Made by a program: the position numbers and the translations under genes. A stretch of DNA of 32,010 nucleotides from Acidimicrobiaceae bacterium (lineage in GTDB: Bacteria > Actinomycetota > Acidimicrobiia > Acidimicrobiales > Aldehydirespiratoraceae): positions 1-32,010 of the forward strand of contig JABIQM010000052.1 of NCBI GenBank assembly GCA_018699415.1, in the 5' to 3' direction. Shown piece after piece: positions 10,188 through 19,031 of this stretch. The notes beneath the pieces were generated by a model that was not told the DNA's origin, ran no database searches, and worked only from the letters and a program-made list of their open reading frames with translations. How positions within the stretch are numbered: the stretch's first letter is position 1; each line of letters opens with the position of its first letter.

Positions 10188-10691
10188 ATGTCAGTAATCG
10201 ACCGCGTTCGAGAGCTCGTTGCCCCGATTGTGGACGATGCTGGTGCAGATCTGTACGACATCGAGTTCGCCGGTGGAATCCTACGCATCCTCATCGATCA
10301 TGAGGACGGCATCGGCATCGATGACATCAAACGCATCAGCCGAACCACGAGCCACATGCTTGACGAGGTTGATCCGATTCCCGGCCGATTCACCCTCGAA
10401 GTGTCTAGTCCTGGTCTCGAACGGCCTCTTCGCACCGAAGATCATTATCAGCGAGCGATAGGTGAAAAGGTCAAGATCAAGACCTTTAACGAAATTGATG
10501 GTGCTCGCCGTTTCGAAGGCAAAGTTGTCACCGTTGACGCCGATGGTGTGGATCTCAGCACACGGTCTGGCTCGCGCCGCTTCGCCTATACCGATATCTC
10601 GAAGGCTCGCACTGTCTTCGAGTGGGGTCCCACGCCCAAGCTGGGTGGACCCAAGAAAAATCGCCCCAACTCCGAGGAGGCCATGTCATGA
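10188..10691 (+). CDS. rimP: Ribosome maturation factor RimP
   Basis: RimP assists assembly of the 30S subunit. The 167-residue protein starts MSVIDRVRELVAPIV and shows the family pattern: DLYDIEFAGGILRILIDHEDGI, then DEVDPIPGRFTLEVSSPGLERPL. The latter is the most conserved RimP stretch. A C-terminal Sm-like barrel (FEGKVVTVDADGV) follows. It is the first gene of the operon, and its stop overlaps the nusA start (ATGA). Confidence 0.95.
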   Translation: MSVIDRVRELVAPIVDDAGADLYDIEFAGGILRILIDHEDGIGIDDIKRISRTTSHMLDEVDPIPGRFTLEVSSPGLERPLRTEDHYQRAIGEKVKIKTFNEIDGARRFEGKVVTVDADGVDLSTRSGSRRFAYTDISKARTVFEWGPTPKLGGPKKNRPNSEEAMS

Positions 10692-11965
10692 ACCAGGAGA
10701 TGATGGAAGCGCTGCAGGCGCTTGCTATCGAACGAGGCATCAGCGTTGATGCACTCTTTGCTGCGCTCGCCGATGCGCTGGAGTCCGCCTACAAGCGGAT
10801 GCCTGATGCAAAAGAGTACGCCTGGGTCACAATTGACCCTGACACGCTCGAGTTTCTGGTCTTCGCCCAGGATCTCGACGAAGATGGTGAGCCCGTTGGC
10901 GAAGAATACGACGTCACGCCCGACAACTTCGGTCGCATCGCTGCCCAGACCGCTCGTCAGGTGATGACGCAGCGAATTCGTGAGGCTGAGCGAGAACTGA
11001 AGTACGAAGAGTACGCGGGCAGAGAGGGCGACATCGTCACGGGCATGATCCAGCAGACCGATGCGCGCTACACGCTGCTCGACCTTGGTCGAGTTGAGGC
11101 GTTGTTACCTCAGGCTGAGCAAGTTCCGTATGAGCGTCCCGACAACACGGCCCGTATTAAGGCCTACATCGTTGAGGTTCGCAAGACTGCCAAAGGCCCA
11201 CAGATCGTAGTGAGTCGTACGCACCCGGGTCTGGTGAAACGTCTGTTTGAACTTGAGGTTCCCGAGATCGCCGACGGCGTTGTCGAGATCAAGGCATGCG
11301 CTCGTGAACCTGGCCACCGCACCAAGATTGCTGTTTGGTCCAATGACACCAATGTCGACCCAGTCGGCGCGTGTGTGGGTGCGCGTGGCGCTCGTGTGCG
11401 TCAGGTCGTGAACGAGTTGCGTGGCGAGAAGATCGACATCGTGCCGTTCATTGAGGATCTCGAAGAGTTCGTCACTCGAGCACTGTCGCCGGCCAAGGTC
11501 ACGCAGGTTCGCCCTGATGAGTTGACTGGCGATTGCGACGTGATCGTTCCCGACTATCAGTTGTCGCTGGCGATCGGGAAGGAAGGTCAGAACGCCCGTC
11601 TCGCTTCTCGTCTGACTGGCTGGGGCATCAATATCAAGTCTGAGACTCAGCTCGCTGAAGAGCAGGCGTATGGCGATGTTGAGTGGGCTGACGGCGAGTG
11701 GATTGTTGACGCCGACTCCGGTGAGCAGTTGTGGCAGCCGGCCGACGGCAGTCAGGCGATGAGCATTGCCCAGTGGGAAGCCGCCTCCGACGCTGAAGCA
11801 GACGATGCTGTAGCCGTCGATAGCGATGGAAATGCTGAGGCGGAAGTCCTGAGCGAAGATGCAAACGCAGGTGATGCGGTCGCCGATCCTTCCGAAGACG
11901 CCGTCGTGGGCGAATCTGCCGACAGCGACGATGAAGGTGCTGATGACGCCGGGGAAGAAGAGTAG
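10688..11965 (+). CDS. nusA: Transcription termination/antitermination protein NusA
   Basis: NusA binds RNA polymerase and nascent RNA and modulates pausing, termination and antitermination. The start is the ATG at 10688, which overlaps the rimP stop, with GAGGAGG about 6 nt upstream. The N-terminal polymerase-binding domain is followed by an S1 domain (REGDIVTGMIQQTDARYTLL). Two KH domains come next: one with GACVGARGARVRQV, the other with LAIGKEGQNARLASRLTGW. The last 75 residues or so are highly acidic (Asp/Glu/Ala), which is unusual in length. The protein has 425 residues. The gene ends with TAG, and the next gene begins in the same frame 3 nt later. Confidence 0.96.
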   Translation: MNQEMMEALQALAIERGISVDALFAALADALESAYKRMPDAKEYAWVTIDPDTLEFLVFAQDLDEDGEPVGEEYDVTPDNFGRIAAQTARQVMTQRIREAERELKYEEYAGREGDIVTGMIQQTDARYTLLDLGRVEALLPQAEQVPYERPDNTARIKAYIVEVRKTAKGPQIVVSRTHPGLVKRLFELEVPEIADGVVEIKACAREPGHRTKIAVWSNDTNVDPVGACVGARGARVRQVVNELRGEKIDIVPFIEDLEEFVTRALSPAKVTQVRPDELTGDCDVIVPDYQLSLAIGKEGQNARLASRLTGWGINIKSETQLAEEQAYGDVEWADGEWIVDADSGEQLWQPADGSQAMSIAQWEAASDAEADDAVAVDSDGNAEAEVLSEDANAGDAVADPSEDAVVGESADSDDEGADDAGEEE

Positions 11966-11968
11966 ATC

Positions 11969-12235
11969 TTGCCCGAGCGTTCATGTGTCGGGTGCCGGCA
12001 GGTACTCGATGCGGGTTCGCTCGTGCGGGTTCGAGTCGGTTCTGACGGTCTGATTGTCGGGGCAGGTCCTGGTCGGGGGGCTTGGGTGGGCCCGAGTCAG
12101 GATTGTGTTGCATTGGCTGGGAAGCGCCGTGCTTTCGGGCGGTCTCTCCGAGTCGAGGTGAACGCCGACTGGGTCGCTAAGCTCATAAGCCAGTGGCCAA
12201 TGCAGCCTCCCGCGTGTCCGCACGGGGGCTGTTGA
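11969..12235 (+). CDS. ylxR: YlxR family RNA-binding protein (DUF448)
   Basis: The protein starts with TTG (MPERSCVGCRQVLDAGSLVRV). RSCVGCR and GRGAWVGPSQDC are the family's conserved segments, and the 88-residue length is normal. The purine-rich end of nusA (GGGGAAGAAGAG) serves as ribosome-binding site, about 6 nt before the TTG. YlxR lies between nusA and infB in many bacteria. It has been described as an RNA-binding or nucleoid-associated regulator, but its role here is not shown. Confidence 0.92.
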   Translation: MPERSCVGCRQVLDAGSLVRVRVGSDGLIVGAGPGRGAWVGPSQDCVALAGKRRAFGRSLRVEVNADWVAKLISQWPMQPPACPHGGC

Positions 12236-12244
12236 GACCACACC

Positions 12245-12266
12245 GATAGGCGAAAAACCGCCTGTC
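12245..12266 (+). promoter_or_regulatory. Hairpin 1 in the infB leader
   Basis: GATAGGCG and CGCCTGTC pair over 8 bp (one T-G wobble) around the loop AAAAAC. No T-run follows, so it is not a standard terminator. Confidence 0.45.
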
Positions 12267-12280
12267 GTGAAGTAGTGATC

Positions 12281-12311
12281 GGCTGAGGATCGTCCTTGGA
12301 GGTCTTCAGCC
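12281..12311 (+). promoter_or_regulatory. Hairpin 2 in the infB leader, next to the ribosome-binding site
   Basis: GGCTGAGGA (12281-12289) pairs with TCTTCAGCC (12303-12311), with one G-T wobble. The AGAAGGG ribosome-binding site begins immediately after the stem. The arrangement could modulate infB translation. Confidence 0.4.
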
Positions 12312-12330
12312 AGAAGGGCAATCGCCTCAC

Positions 12331-15108
12331 GTGCCAGCTAATATCCGCGTCTACGAACTCGCTCGCGAGTTGGGTCTTACCAATAAGGAGACCCTTGACC
12401 TCTCCGATGCCCTCGGTATCGGTGTAAAGAGTCACTCGTCGAGCATCGTCGATGCCCAGGCCGATCGCGTCCGCCGCAAGGCCGAACGCGAGGGCCTCAT
12501 TCGTGATGAGCAGCCACCTGAGCCAAAGTTGGCGAAGAAGACTGCTAAGAAGTCGACGAAGAAGGCTGCCAAGAAGGCAGCGAAGCAGACGGCTCCAGCA
12601 GCCGACGATAGTCCTGAGATCCCTGCGGCCCCTGAGGAACCAGCGACTCCTGAGGTCTCTGTCGAGGCGGAAGCCCCGGTTGAGGTTGTCGAAACCGTTC
12701 CTGAGGCCGTTGAGGCTCCTGAGCCTGATCCAGAACCTGCTGAGATCGAAGCTGAGGTAGCCCCGGTTGAGGCTCCTGTCGCGAAAGCGCCAGCGAAGCC
12801 GAAGCGTGTTATCTCCTCAAGTGGTAGTGCTGGTCCGACGAAGCGTGTGACCGAAGAAATTCCGTCTGTCGCTGCCCCGCTGGCCAAGAAGGTCGTCAAG
12901 AAGGTCGTCAAGAAGGTCATAAAGAAGCGTGTTGCTGTCGATCCGTCGAAGCGTCCGCCGACTTCAGGTTCTGGCAAGCCGATTCCGCCGCCACCGCCGC
13001 CTCGTGCTCAGAGCGGTCGTCCGGCTTCGCCATCGGCTAGTGGTCGTCCCCGTCCTGGTGGTGGATCTCCTGCCCCATCTCGCAGCGGTCCGGCTCCCAG
13101 CGGTAGTCGTCGGCCCGGTGGCCCGCGTGAGTCTGTTCCAGGCGCCGGCGCTCCCCCCGGGGGCGGTCGTGGTGGTCCTGGTGGCGGTCGTGGTGGTCCT
13201 GGCGGACGTCCCGGTGGTCCCGGGCAGCGGCCTCCGCGCCGAAAGGGTCGTCGTCGTCGTAACCGCGAAGAACTGCAGCCGATGGACGCGCCGTCGTACA
13301 CCCCGGAGAACGCACCCGTTCCTGCGGGAGAGATTGTCATCGAGCGTGCCTCAACCGCGCTTGATCTTGGTCCGAAGCTGAACCGCACCGCAGCCGATGT
13401 TGTCCGGTTTCTCATGCAGGCCGGCGAGATGGTTACGGCTACGCAGTCATTGTCAGACGAAATGATCGAGCTGTTCGCCGAGGAGATCGGGGCGGAGATT
13501 CGCCTCGTGAATATTGGTGAGGAGCAAGAGGTCGAGCTGCAGAAGATGCTCAATCTCGTGGAGGAAGATACCGGCGCGCCGACTCGGCCGCCGGTGATCA
13601 CCGTCATGGGTCACGTTGACCATGGCAAGACTCTGCTGCTCGATCGCATCCGCAAGGCCAATGTCGTAGAGAGTGAAGCCGGTGGCATCACCCAGCACAT
13701 CGGTGCGTACCAGATCGAGCGTGATGGTCAAGTGATCACGTTCATCGATACCCCGGGCCACGAGGCATTTACCGCCATGCGTGCCCGCGGTGCGAACTCG
13801 ACTGACATCGTGATCCTCATGGTCGCTGCCGATGACGGTGTCATGCCGCAAACCATCGAGGCGATTAACCACGCCAAGGCGGCCAAAGTGCCGATCGTGG
13901 TAGCGGTCAACAAGATCGATCGCGAAAACGCGGACGCTGACAAGGCCATTGCTGGCGTTGCCGAGCATGGTCTGGTGCCCGAGGAGTGGGGTGGTGAGAC
14001 GATCTTCAGTCGTGTCTCCGCCTTGCAGAACGTGGGTATCGATGAACTGCTCGACCAATTGTTGGTGGTCGCTGAGGTCGAAGACCTTCGAGCATCTGTA
14101 GACGGTCGGGCCAGCGGTGTTGTGCTTGAGGCGAACCTCGATATTGGCCGTGGCCCAGTCGCCACGATTCTGGTTCAGCGAGGCACCCTCAAGGTCGGCG
14201 ACCCGTTGGTCGCTGGCGCTGCGTGGGGTCGTGTTCGTGCCCTCATCAATGACAAGGGTGAACAGATCAAAGAAGCGGGTCCCTCGACTCCGGTTCAGGT
14301 GCTCGGTTTATCTGATGTTGCCTCCGCCGGCGATGACTTTGTGGTCGCTCCGAGCGAGAAGGTCGCCAGTCGTGTGGCCGATACTCGTGAGCACTGGCAG
14401 CGTCAGTCCAACATTGGTCGTGAATCCCACGCCCTGTCGGGCGGCGCCAAACTCGAAGACATCTTCGATCAGATCCAGCGCGGCGAAGCGGCGACACTCA
14501 ACATGGTTGTCAAGGCAGATGTGAACGGTTCTCTTGAAGCGGTCACCGAGAGCCTTCGAAAGCTCGAGCGCGACGAGGTCAAGATCGGTTTCGTTCATCG
14601 CGGTGTCGGTGGTATCACTGAAAACGACATCCAACTTGCCGCAGCGGCGAATGCCACGATCATCGGCTTCAACGTGCGCCCAGACCGCAAGGCTCGTGAT
14701 CTCGCTGAGAGCGAGCAGGTGGAGATCCGTACTTACGAGATCATCTACAAGCTGCTTGAGGACATCGAGTCGGCGATGGTCGGCATGCTGGCGCCTGAAT
14801 ACGAGGAAATCGTCACCGGCGACGCCGAGGTTCGCGAGATCTTCAGCGTTCCTCGTATCGGCAAGATCGCTGGTTGTTACGTCACAAATGGTGTCATCAC
14901 CCGAGGTTCGAAGGTTCGCTTCCTGCGCGAGGGCACGATCATCTGGAAGGGCTCGGTCAATTCGCTCAGGCGATTCAAGGACGATGCCCGAGAGGTTGCC
15001 GCTGGTTACGAATGCGGTATAGGTCTCTCCGATTTCCAGGATCTGAAGGATGGCGACATTATCGAAACCTTTGAGGAGCGCGAGATCGCGCGCACCCTCA
15101 ACAGCTGA
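12331..15108 (+). CDS. infB: Translation initiation factor IF-2
   Basis: IF-2 is the GTPase that places fMet-tRNA on the 30S subunit and promotes subunit joining. An IF2_N domain lies at residues 2-50 ([17 protein letters not shown]). A Lys/Ala/Pro/Glu-rich linker and a Gly/Arg-rich segment around residue 280 follow, then a second IF2_N-like domain at about 330-390. G-domain motifs are GHVDHGKT (427-434), DTPGHEAF (from 473) and NKID (527-530). The C-terminal domains are complete. The total of 925 residues is typical of actinobacterial IF-2. The start is GTG, with AGAAGGG at a rather long spacing of 12 nt. It follows ylxR after a 95-nt leader with two hairpins. Confidence 0.97.
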   Translation: MPANIRVYELARELGLTNKETLDLSDALGIGVKSHSSSIVDAQADRVRRKAEREGLIRDEQPPEPKLAKKTAKKSTKKAAKKAAKQTAPAADDSPEIPAAPEEPATPEVSVEAEAPVEVVETVPEAVEAPEPDPEPAEIEAEVAPVEAPVAKAPAKPKRVISSSGSAGPTKRVTEEIPSVAAPLAKKVVKKVVKKVIKKRVAVDPSKRPPTSGSGKPIPPPPPPRAQSGRPASPSASGRPRPGGGSPAPSRSGPAPSGSRRPGGPRESVPGAGAPPGGGRGGPGGGRGGPGGRPGGPGQRPPRRKGRRRRNREELQPMDAPSYTPENAPVPAGEIVIERASTALDLGPKLNRTAADVVRFLMQAGEMVTATQSLSDEMIELFAEEIGAEIRLVNIGEEQEVELQKMLNLVEEDTGAPTRPPVITVMGHVDHGKTLLLDRIRKANVVESEAGGITQHIGAYQIERDGQVITFIDTPGHEAFTAMRARGANSTDIVILMVAADDGVMPQTIEAINHAKAAKVPIVVAVNKIDRENADADKAIAGVAEHGLVPEEWGGETIFSRVSALQNVGIDELLDQLLVVAEVEDLRASVDGRASGVVLEANLDIGRGPVATILVQRGTLKVGDPLVAGAAWGRVRALINDKGEQIKEAGPSTPVQVLGLSDVASAGDDFVVAPSEKVASRVADTREHWQRQSNIGRESHALSGGAKLEDIFDQIQRGEAATLNMVVKADVNGSLEAVTESLRKLERDEVKIGFVHRGVGGITENDIQLAAAANATIIGFNVRPDRKARDLAESEQVEIRTYEIIYKLLEDIESAMVGMLAPEYEEIVTGDAEVREIFSVPRIGKIAGCYVTNGVITRGSKVRFLREGTIIWKGSVNSLRRFKDDAREVAAGYECGIGLSDFQDLKDGDIIETFEEREIARTLNS
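13162..13224 (+). repeat. 21-nt tandem repeat in infB
   Basis: A 21-nt unit encoding GGRGGPG occurs twice almost exactly (13162-13182 and 13183-13203), followed by a degenerate third copy. It lies in the disordered linker of IF-2. Confidence 0.8.
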
Positions 15109-15125
15109 CCCTCTCGGCGGGTGGC

Positions 15126-15416
15126 ATGCACGTTCTGGCGCTCAAGATTGAGCTTCGGCTCACGGCGTGCCGCTCGCTAAAAGACAAGCGGGCCGTGCTA
15201 CGGCCCATCATCGATGGCATACGAAACCGGTTCACGGTTGCGGTTGCCGAGACGGATCGACAAGACGAGTGGCAGCGAGCCACGATCGGCCTAGCGGCCA
15301 TTTCGAACTCTCCTGGACACGCATCTGAAATGATCGACGAGGCGGAACGGTTCGTCTGGTCGTTCCCCGAGGTCGAAGTCCTAGAGACTTGGCAGCGATG
15401 GTTGGAGGAGGACTGA
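15126..15416 (+). CDS. ylxP: YlxP/DUF503 family protein
   Basis: The 96-residue protein begins MHVLALKIELRL and has the conserved segment SLKDKRAVLRPIIDGIRNRF of DUF503, followed by VAVAETDRQDEWQRATIGLA. Such proteins commonly lie between infB and rbfA; the biochemical role is not established. It starts 17 nt after infB. Its stop shares a base with the rbfA start (TGATG), so the two are likely translationally coupled. Confidence 0.9.
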   Translation: MHVLALKIELRLTACRSLKDKRAVLRPIIDGIRNRFTVAVAETDRQDEWQRATIGLAAISNSPGHASEMIDEAERFVWSFPEVEVLETWQRWLEED

Positions 15417-15826
15417 TGGCACGTCGAGATTCATCTGGTCGAGGACGGCGCGGTGGGCATGACCCAGCGGCCGGCAACCGTACGGCGAAGCTCGGTGGCA
15501 TTGTGCGTCGACTCGTTGCCGAGGGCATGGAGATTGTCGACGATGATCGTTTGGCCATGGTGTCGATCACCGGTGTCGATGTCGATCGTGATCTGTATCG
15601 AGCTGTGGTGTGGTTTACATCGCTTGATGACGATCACGATCCAGAAATCGCGGAAGCTTTTGATGAGCATGGTGGCAAGCTGCGCCACCATTTAGCCACC
15701 CAGTCGAAGCTGCGACGAGCCCCGATACTTGAGTTCCGTCCGGATCTTGCCCTTCGCTCAGCCGGCCGGATCGAGGACATCCTTCGTGCCTCACCTGTGA
15801 TCGAAGACCATGGCGAAGAAGAGTGA
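15416..15826 (+). CDS. rbfA: Ribosome-binding factor A
   Basis: RbfA is a KH-like 30S maturation factor. The preferred start is the ATG at 15416, which overlaps the ylxP stop and follows GGAGGAGG (15404-15411). An upstream start at 15389 is unlikely because it has no comparable site and overlaps ylxP more. The protein has 136 residues. VRRLVAEGMEIVDDDRLAMVSITGVDVDRDL, HHLATQSKLRRAPILEFRPD and SAGRIEDIL match the family. The first 20 residues are Arg/Gly-rich. The 3' end overlaps truB by 17 nt. Confidence 0.92.
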   Translation: MARRDSSGRGRRGGHDPAAGNRTAKLGGIVRRLVAEGMEIVDDDRLAMVSITGVDVDRDLYRAVVWFTSLDDDHDPEIAEAFDEHGGKLRHHLATQSKLRRAPILEFRPDLALRSAGRIEDILRASPVIEDHGEEE

Positions 15827-16685
15827 TCAGGGGCCTCACGGCATTGTCGTAATCGACAAGCCGGCTGAGTGGACAAGCCACGATGTGGTGGCGAAGTCCC
15901 GCGGTGTGTTGGGCACCCGAAAGGTTGGGCACAGCGGCACCCTTGACCCCGATGCCACTGGCGTGCTGGTGCTCGGTGTAGGCAAGGCCACTCGCCTCTT
16001 GCGTTTCCTGACGGAATTGGGCAAGTCGTACGTCGGGGAGATCGCCTTCGGTGTCGAGACGAGCACGCTTGATGCGGCAGGGGAGATTACTGCTACGTAT
16101 GACATGTCCGGTGTGACAGAGGAGCAAGTGCGGAACGCGGTTGTCGACCTGACCGGCCCGATCATGCAGATCCCGCCGATGGTCTCAGCCATCAAGATTG
16201 ATGGGAAACGCCTGCATGAGCTTGCTCGTGAAGGCATCGAGGTCGAGCGTCAGCCCCGACCGGTCAACGTGCATCGATTTGATATCGAGCCGACGGCTGA
16301 GTCAGGAGTGTGGCGGGCGGATATCGAATGCTCATCCGGCACCTATATTCGCACTATTGCGGCAGATCTCGGGATCGCGCTGGGGGGTGGAGCTCACCTT
16401 CGAAATCTTCGCCGAACTGCTGTTGGCGGGTTCACCTTGGATCAGGCCGGAACAATTGAGGAACCTACCCTCCTGCCTATTTCGGCGGCTGTCTCGCACC
16501 TGCCACAGTGCGTGGTGGACAACGAGATTGCTGTGCTTGTTAGTCATGGCCGAGTCCTGTCACTGGAGACGCTCAGGGTCGAAGGTGAAGGCCCGTGGGC
16601 AGTCCTCACCAAGTTTGGTGAACTGCTCGCCGTCTATGAGTCTCATCGTGACGGGGCGAAGCCCTCCGTGGTCATCCCCCAGTGA
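15810..16685 (+). CDS. truB: tRNA pseudouridine(55) synthase
   Basis: TruB makes pseudouridine 55 in the T-loop of tRNAs. GIVVIDKPAEWTSHDVV and GHSGTLDPDATGVLVLGVGKATR are the two signature regions. Asp46 in GTLDPDATG is the catalytic nucleophile. IPPMVSAIKIDGKRLHELAREG and CSSGTYIRTIAADLG complete the core. The protein has 291 residues. It overlaps rbfA directly; the DHH phosphoesterase gene often found between rbfA and truB is absent. Confidence 0.96.
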   Translation: MAKKSDQGPHGIVVIDKPAEWTSHDVVAKSRGVLGTRKVGHSGTLDPDATGVLVLGVGKATRLLRFLTELGKSYVGEIAFGVETSTLDAAGEITATYDMSGVTEEQVRNAVVDLTGPIMQIPPMVSAIKIDGKRLHELAREGIEVERQPRPVNVHRFDIEPTAESGVWRADIECSSGTYIRTIAADLGIALGGGAHLRNLRRTAVGGFTLDQAGTIEEPTLLPISAAVSHLPQCVVDNEIAVLVSHGRVLSLETLRVEGEGPWAVLTKFGELLAVYESHRDGAKPSVVIPQ

Positions 16686-16736
16686 GCGAACCGGCCTCAG
16701 CCGCCGATATCGTTCCGATGTCGCCGACTACTGCGA

Positions 16737-17693
16737 GTGAGCATGGAGCTTCTCTACGACCGTCAAGATCGTGTGCCCGATGGTGTGCGCGTTGCGTCAA
16801 CCATCGGCGTGTTCGATGGTGTGCATCTCGGCCATCAGCAGATATTTCGGACAGTTCAGTCGACGGCTGACCGGCTTGGCGTGGCCTCTGCGGTTGTCAC
16901 GTTTGATGGGCATCCGGCCCATGTCGTACGTCCTGAAAGCGCACCGCGTCTTCTCACCACCTTTGAGCAAAAGTTGGAGCTGATTGCAGCGCAAAATATC
17001 GACTATGTCTACGTGGTCTCCTTTGACGAGACGCGGGCCAAGACAGAGGCGGAGACCTTCGTGAAGGAGGCATTTGTCGATGCACTTCACGCGAAAGCAA
17101 TCGTGGTTGGGGAGGACTTTCATTTCGGAGCAGGTCGAGCGGGAAACGTTGATGGCCTAACGAAACTCGGCGAGTTGTGGGACTTCGAAGTCCATGCACT
17201 GGAGTTGATTCGCCACAGTGACGCAGCCCGCGAACCGGTCTCGTCGACCAAGATTCGTAGAGCGCTTGCGGGTGGTGACGTCACTCGAGCCGCTGAGATG
17301 CTCGGTCGCCCGTACGAGGTGCGTGGCGTGGTGGAGCTTGGTGACCAGCGTGGTCGCACGATCGGGTTCCCGACGGCCAATATCCCTGTTCCTAGCGTGA
17401 TGGCCTGGCCGGCTGATGCGGTGTACGCCGGCTGGTGCACGTTGGCGGACGGATCGCGAAACGAGTGTGCGATCAACATCGGTCGTCGCCCCACGTTCTA
17501 TGAACATGCTTCGCAATCGTTGCTCGAAGTTCACCTGATCGACTTTGAGGGTGACCTTTATGGACAAGAGGTCTCGGTCGAGTTTGTCGGCTTCCTCCGT
17601 AGTGAACGCAAGTTCGATGGCATCGATCAGTTGATTGTTCAGCTCAAAGGTGATGTTGACGACGCTCGCGCGCTTCTGCGAACGGACTCTTGA
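16737..17693 (+). CDS. ribF: Bifunctional riboflavin kinase/FAD synthetase
   Basis: The protein phosphorylates riboflavin to FMN and adenylylates FMN to FAD. The N-terminal adenylyltransferase has GVFDGVHLGHQ (residues 24-34). A segment near SSTKIRRALAGGDV follows. The C-terminal flavokinase has RGRTIGFPTANI and later NIGRRPTFYE. The length is 318 residues from GTG 16737, or 316 from ATG 16743; neither has a clear ribosome-binding site. It starts 51 nt after truB and ends the plus-strand run. Confidence 0.95.
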   Translation: MSMELLYDRQDRVPDGVRVASTIGVFDGVHLGHQQIFRTVQSTADRLGVASAVVTFDGHPAHVVRPESAPRLLTTFEQKLELIAAQNIDYVYVVSFDETRAKTEAETFVKEAFVDALHAKAIVVGEDFHFGAGRAGNVDGLTKLGELWDFEVHALELIRHSDAAREPVSSTKIRRALAGGDVTRAAEMLGRPYEVRGVVELGDQRGRTIGFPTANIPVPSVMAWPADAVYAGWCTLADGSRNECAINIGRRPTFYEHASQSLLEVHLIDFEGDLYGQEVSVEFVGFLRSERKFDGIDQLIVQLKGDVDDARALLRTDS

Positions 17694-17715
17694 CCGCGGA
17701 GTTCGATGTTTCCCG

Positions 17716-17731
17716 CCGGTGGTTGCACCGG
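17716..17731. terminator. Hairpin between convergent ribF and metallophosphoesterase genes
   Basis: CCGGTG and CACCGG form a perfect 6-bp stem with a GTTG loop. A second small hairpin, GTCGT/ACGAC, is at 17771-17783. Both lie in the 96-nt gap between converging genes, so a bidirectional terminator is plausible, although T-runs are poor. Confidence 0.4.
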
Positions 17732-17789
17732 TTCCCATCAAGATTGCGTTGAGCTGAGAGAACTGGCGTTGTCGTAAGACGACCTGCAC

Positions 17790-18980
17790 TCAGATTGGCC
17801 ACACCTCGGGTGGAGTCTGGGATTGAACCCTTGTGGGTGAAACCTTGTAGCTACGCGTCCACTCGTGGGCGAAGCTCCGCTGATCCAGTGGCCCGGGCGA
17901 CCATCGACCCCAAACCCCACCGACAGCGGCATGTGTGTGGTCAGTCCAGCGGATGCTGTCAGGGTCAGAGACCCGGCGAACCACCTGGCGAACACCCGTC
18001 GTTGAAAGGACGTATCCGGCCCACACGCCGGGATAATCTTTGGTTGATGAGACTTCGGTGATGACGGCGGAGCGGCGTCGCCGCATGCGGTTGCGATGTG
18101 TGTGGCCCGATGACAAGAAGAGATCTGGGTTTGCTTCAAGCAGCGAATCGACGATGCGGATGCCGTCGAGATAGCGAACCCCGAGCGGCCAGAAACACGG
18201 GATTGGACGCTCCTCGAGATGATGATGGGTAAACACCATGGCGGGTTGATCGGTGTCGACTGCTTCACGGATCTCGTTGTGCCAGCGGCCGATGTTGCCC
18301 CAACTACGGCCGGGCACGGTGGAGTCCACGGCAACAATACGGATACCGCCGATGTCTCGCTGCGTCACGGGCTGGGGGAAGAGGCTGCGCCGCTGGAGTT
18401 CCTCGGTGCAATCGCGTGACCCCAATTGGTTGACGACATCGTGGTTACCCGGGATCGCCATGATCGGGATTGAGACATCAGCAAGGAAATCATCGAACAT
18501 TTCCCACTCTTCAGGTCGGCTGTCGCAGGTGATATCGCCCTTGATGATCAAGAGTTCGGCACCCCATTCCACGGCATCGCGCGCTGCGCTTCGGGCGCAT
18601 CGCAGCGGATAGGGATCGGGTCCGGCACCGTGGTCGCGGAGTTGCTTGATGAGACCGAAGCCGGTCTCACCGAAGTGGAGGTCGCTGATGGTGGCAATCT
18701 TGGTCGATGAGGCTGAGGTCGCCGGAAGGGTACAGACCGAGGTTTGTGCAGTGATGAGTCCATTAACGAGGAGATCAACGGATTGTGTGACTCCGGGCTG
18801 AAGACCGCGGAGTTCGGCGGCACCCGGGCGGCCGGACGCGCCGAGGTCCTGCTCGTTGTTCTCGACGAGTGCGGTCAGATGCCCATCGGGGAGACGCCGC
18901 CAGGTCACCTGTGCTGAATCGTCTTCAACGGCAAAGACATCGATCAGTGGAAGCTGCGTAGTTGGCAAGATCAAAGTCAT
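17790..18980 (-). CDS. Metallophosphoesterase (calcineurin-like)
   Basis: The protein carries the metal-binding motifs of the calcineurin-like phosphoesterase fold in order. Counting from TTG 18986 they are SDLHFGE (Asp102, His104), GDIT (150-153), GNHD (180-183), then THHHLEE and SGHTHRN. About 95 residues before the catalytic domain look like a small beta domain. No signal peptide is seen. The start is ambiguous: ATG at 18980 has GGAAAG 10 nt upstream, TTG at 18986 has it only 4 nt away; I chose the ATG. It follows the aminopeptidase gene after about 50 nt on the same strand. The substrate is unknown; cyclic nucleotides or other phosphodiesters are possible. Confidence 0.85.
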   Translation of the reverse strand: MTLILPTTQLPLIDVFAVEDDSAQVTWRRLPDGHLTALVENNEQDLGASGRPGAAELRGLQPGVTQSVDLLVNGLITAQTSVCTLPATSASSTKIATISDLHFGETGFGLIKQLRDHGAGPDPYPLRCARSAARDAVEWGAELLIIKGDITCDSRPEEWEMFDDFLADVSIPIMAIPGNHDVVNQLGSRDCTEELQRRSLFPQPVTQRDIGGIRIVAVDSTVPGRSWGNIGRWHNEIREAVDTDQPAMVFTHHHLEERPIPCFWPLGVRYLDGIRIVDSLLEANPDLFLSSGHTHRNRMRRRRSAVITEVSSTKDYPGVWAGYVLSTTGVRQVVRRVSDPDSIRWTDHTHAAVGGVWGRWSPGPLDQRSFAHEWTRSYKVSPTRVQSQTPPEVWPI

Positions 18981-19031
18981 GGTCAACTATCTTTCCGAGG
19001 GCACCAGGCCATGAGCGCTGTGGGTCGATGT

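Noticed and set aside
16682-16870. A 62-residue ORF between truB and ribF
   Set aside because: It overlaps ribF by over 100 nt in another frame and is rich in Arg/Ser/Cys, as expected of a shadow.
17819-17830. GGGATTGAACCC, resembling a reversed tRNA/tmRNA T-loop
   Set aside because: The flanking bases do not form the T-arm stem, and no acceptor or anticodon partner is visible; it lies inside the metallophosphoesterase gene.
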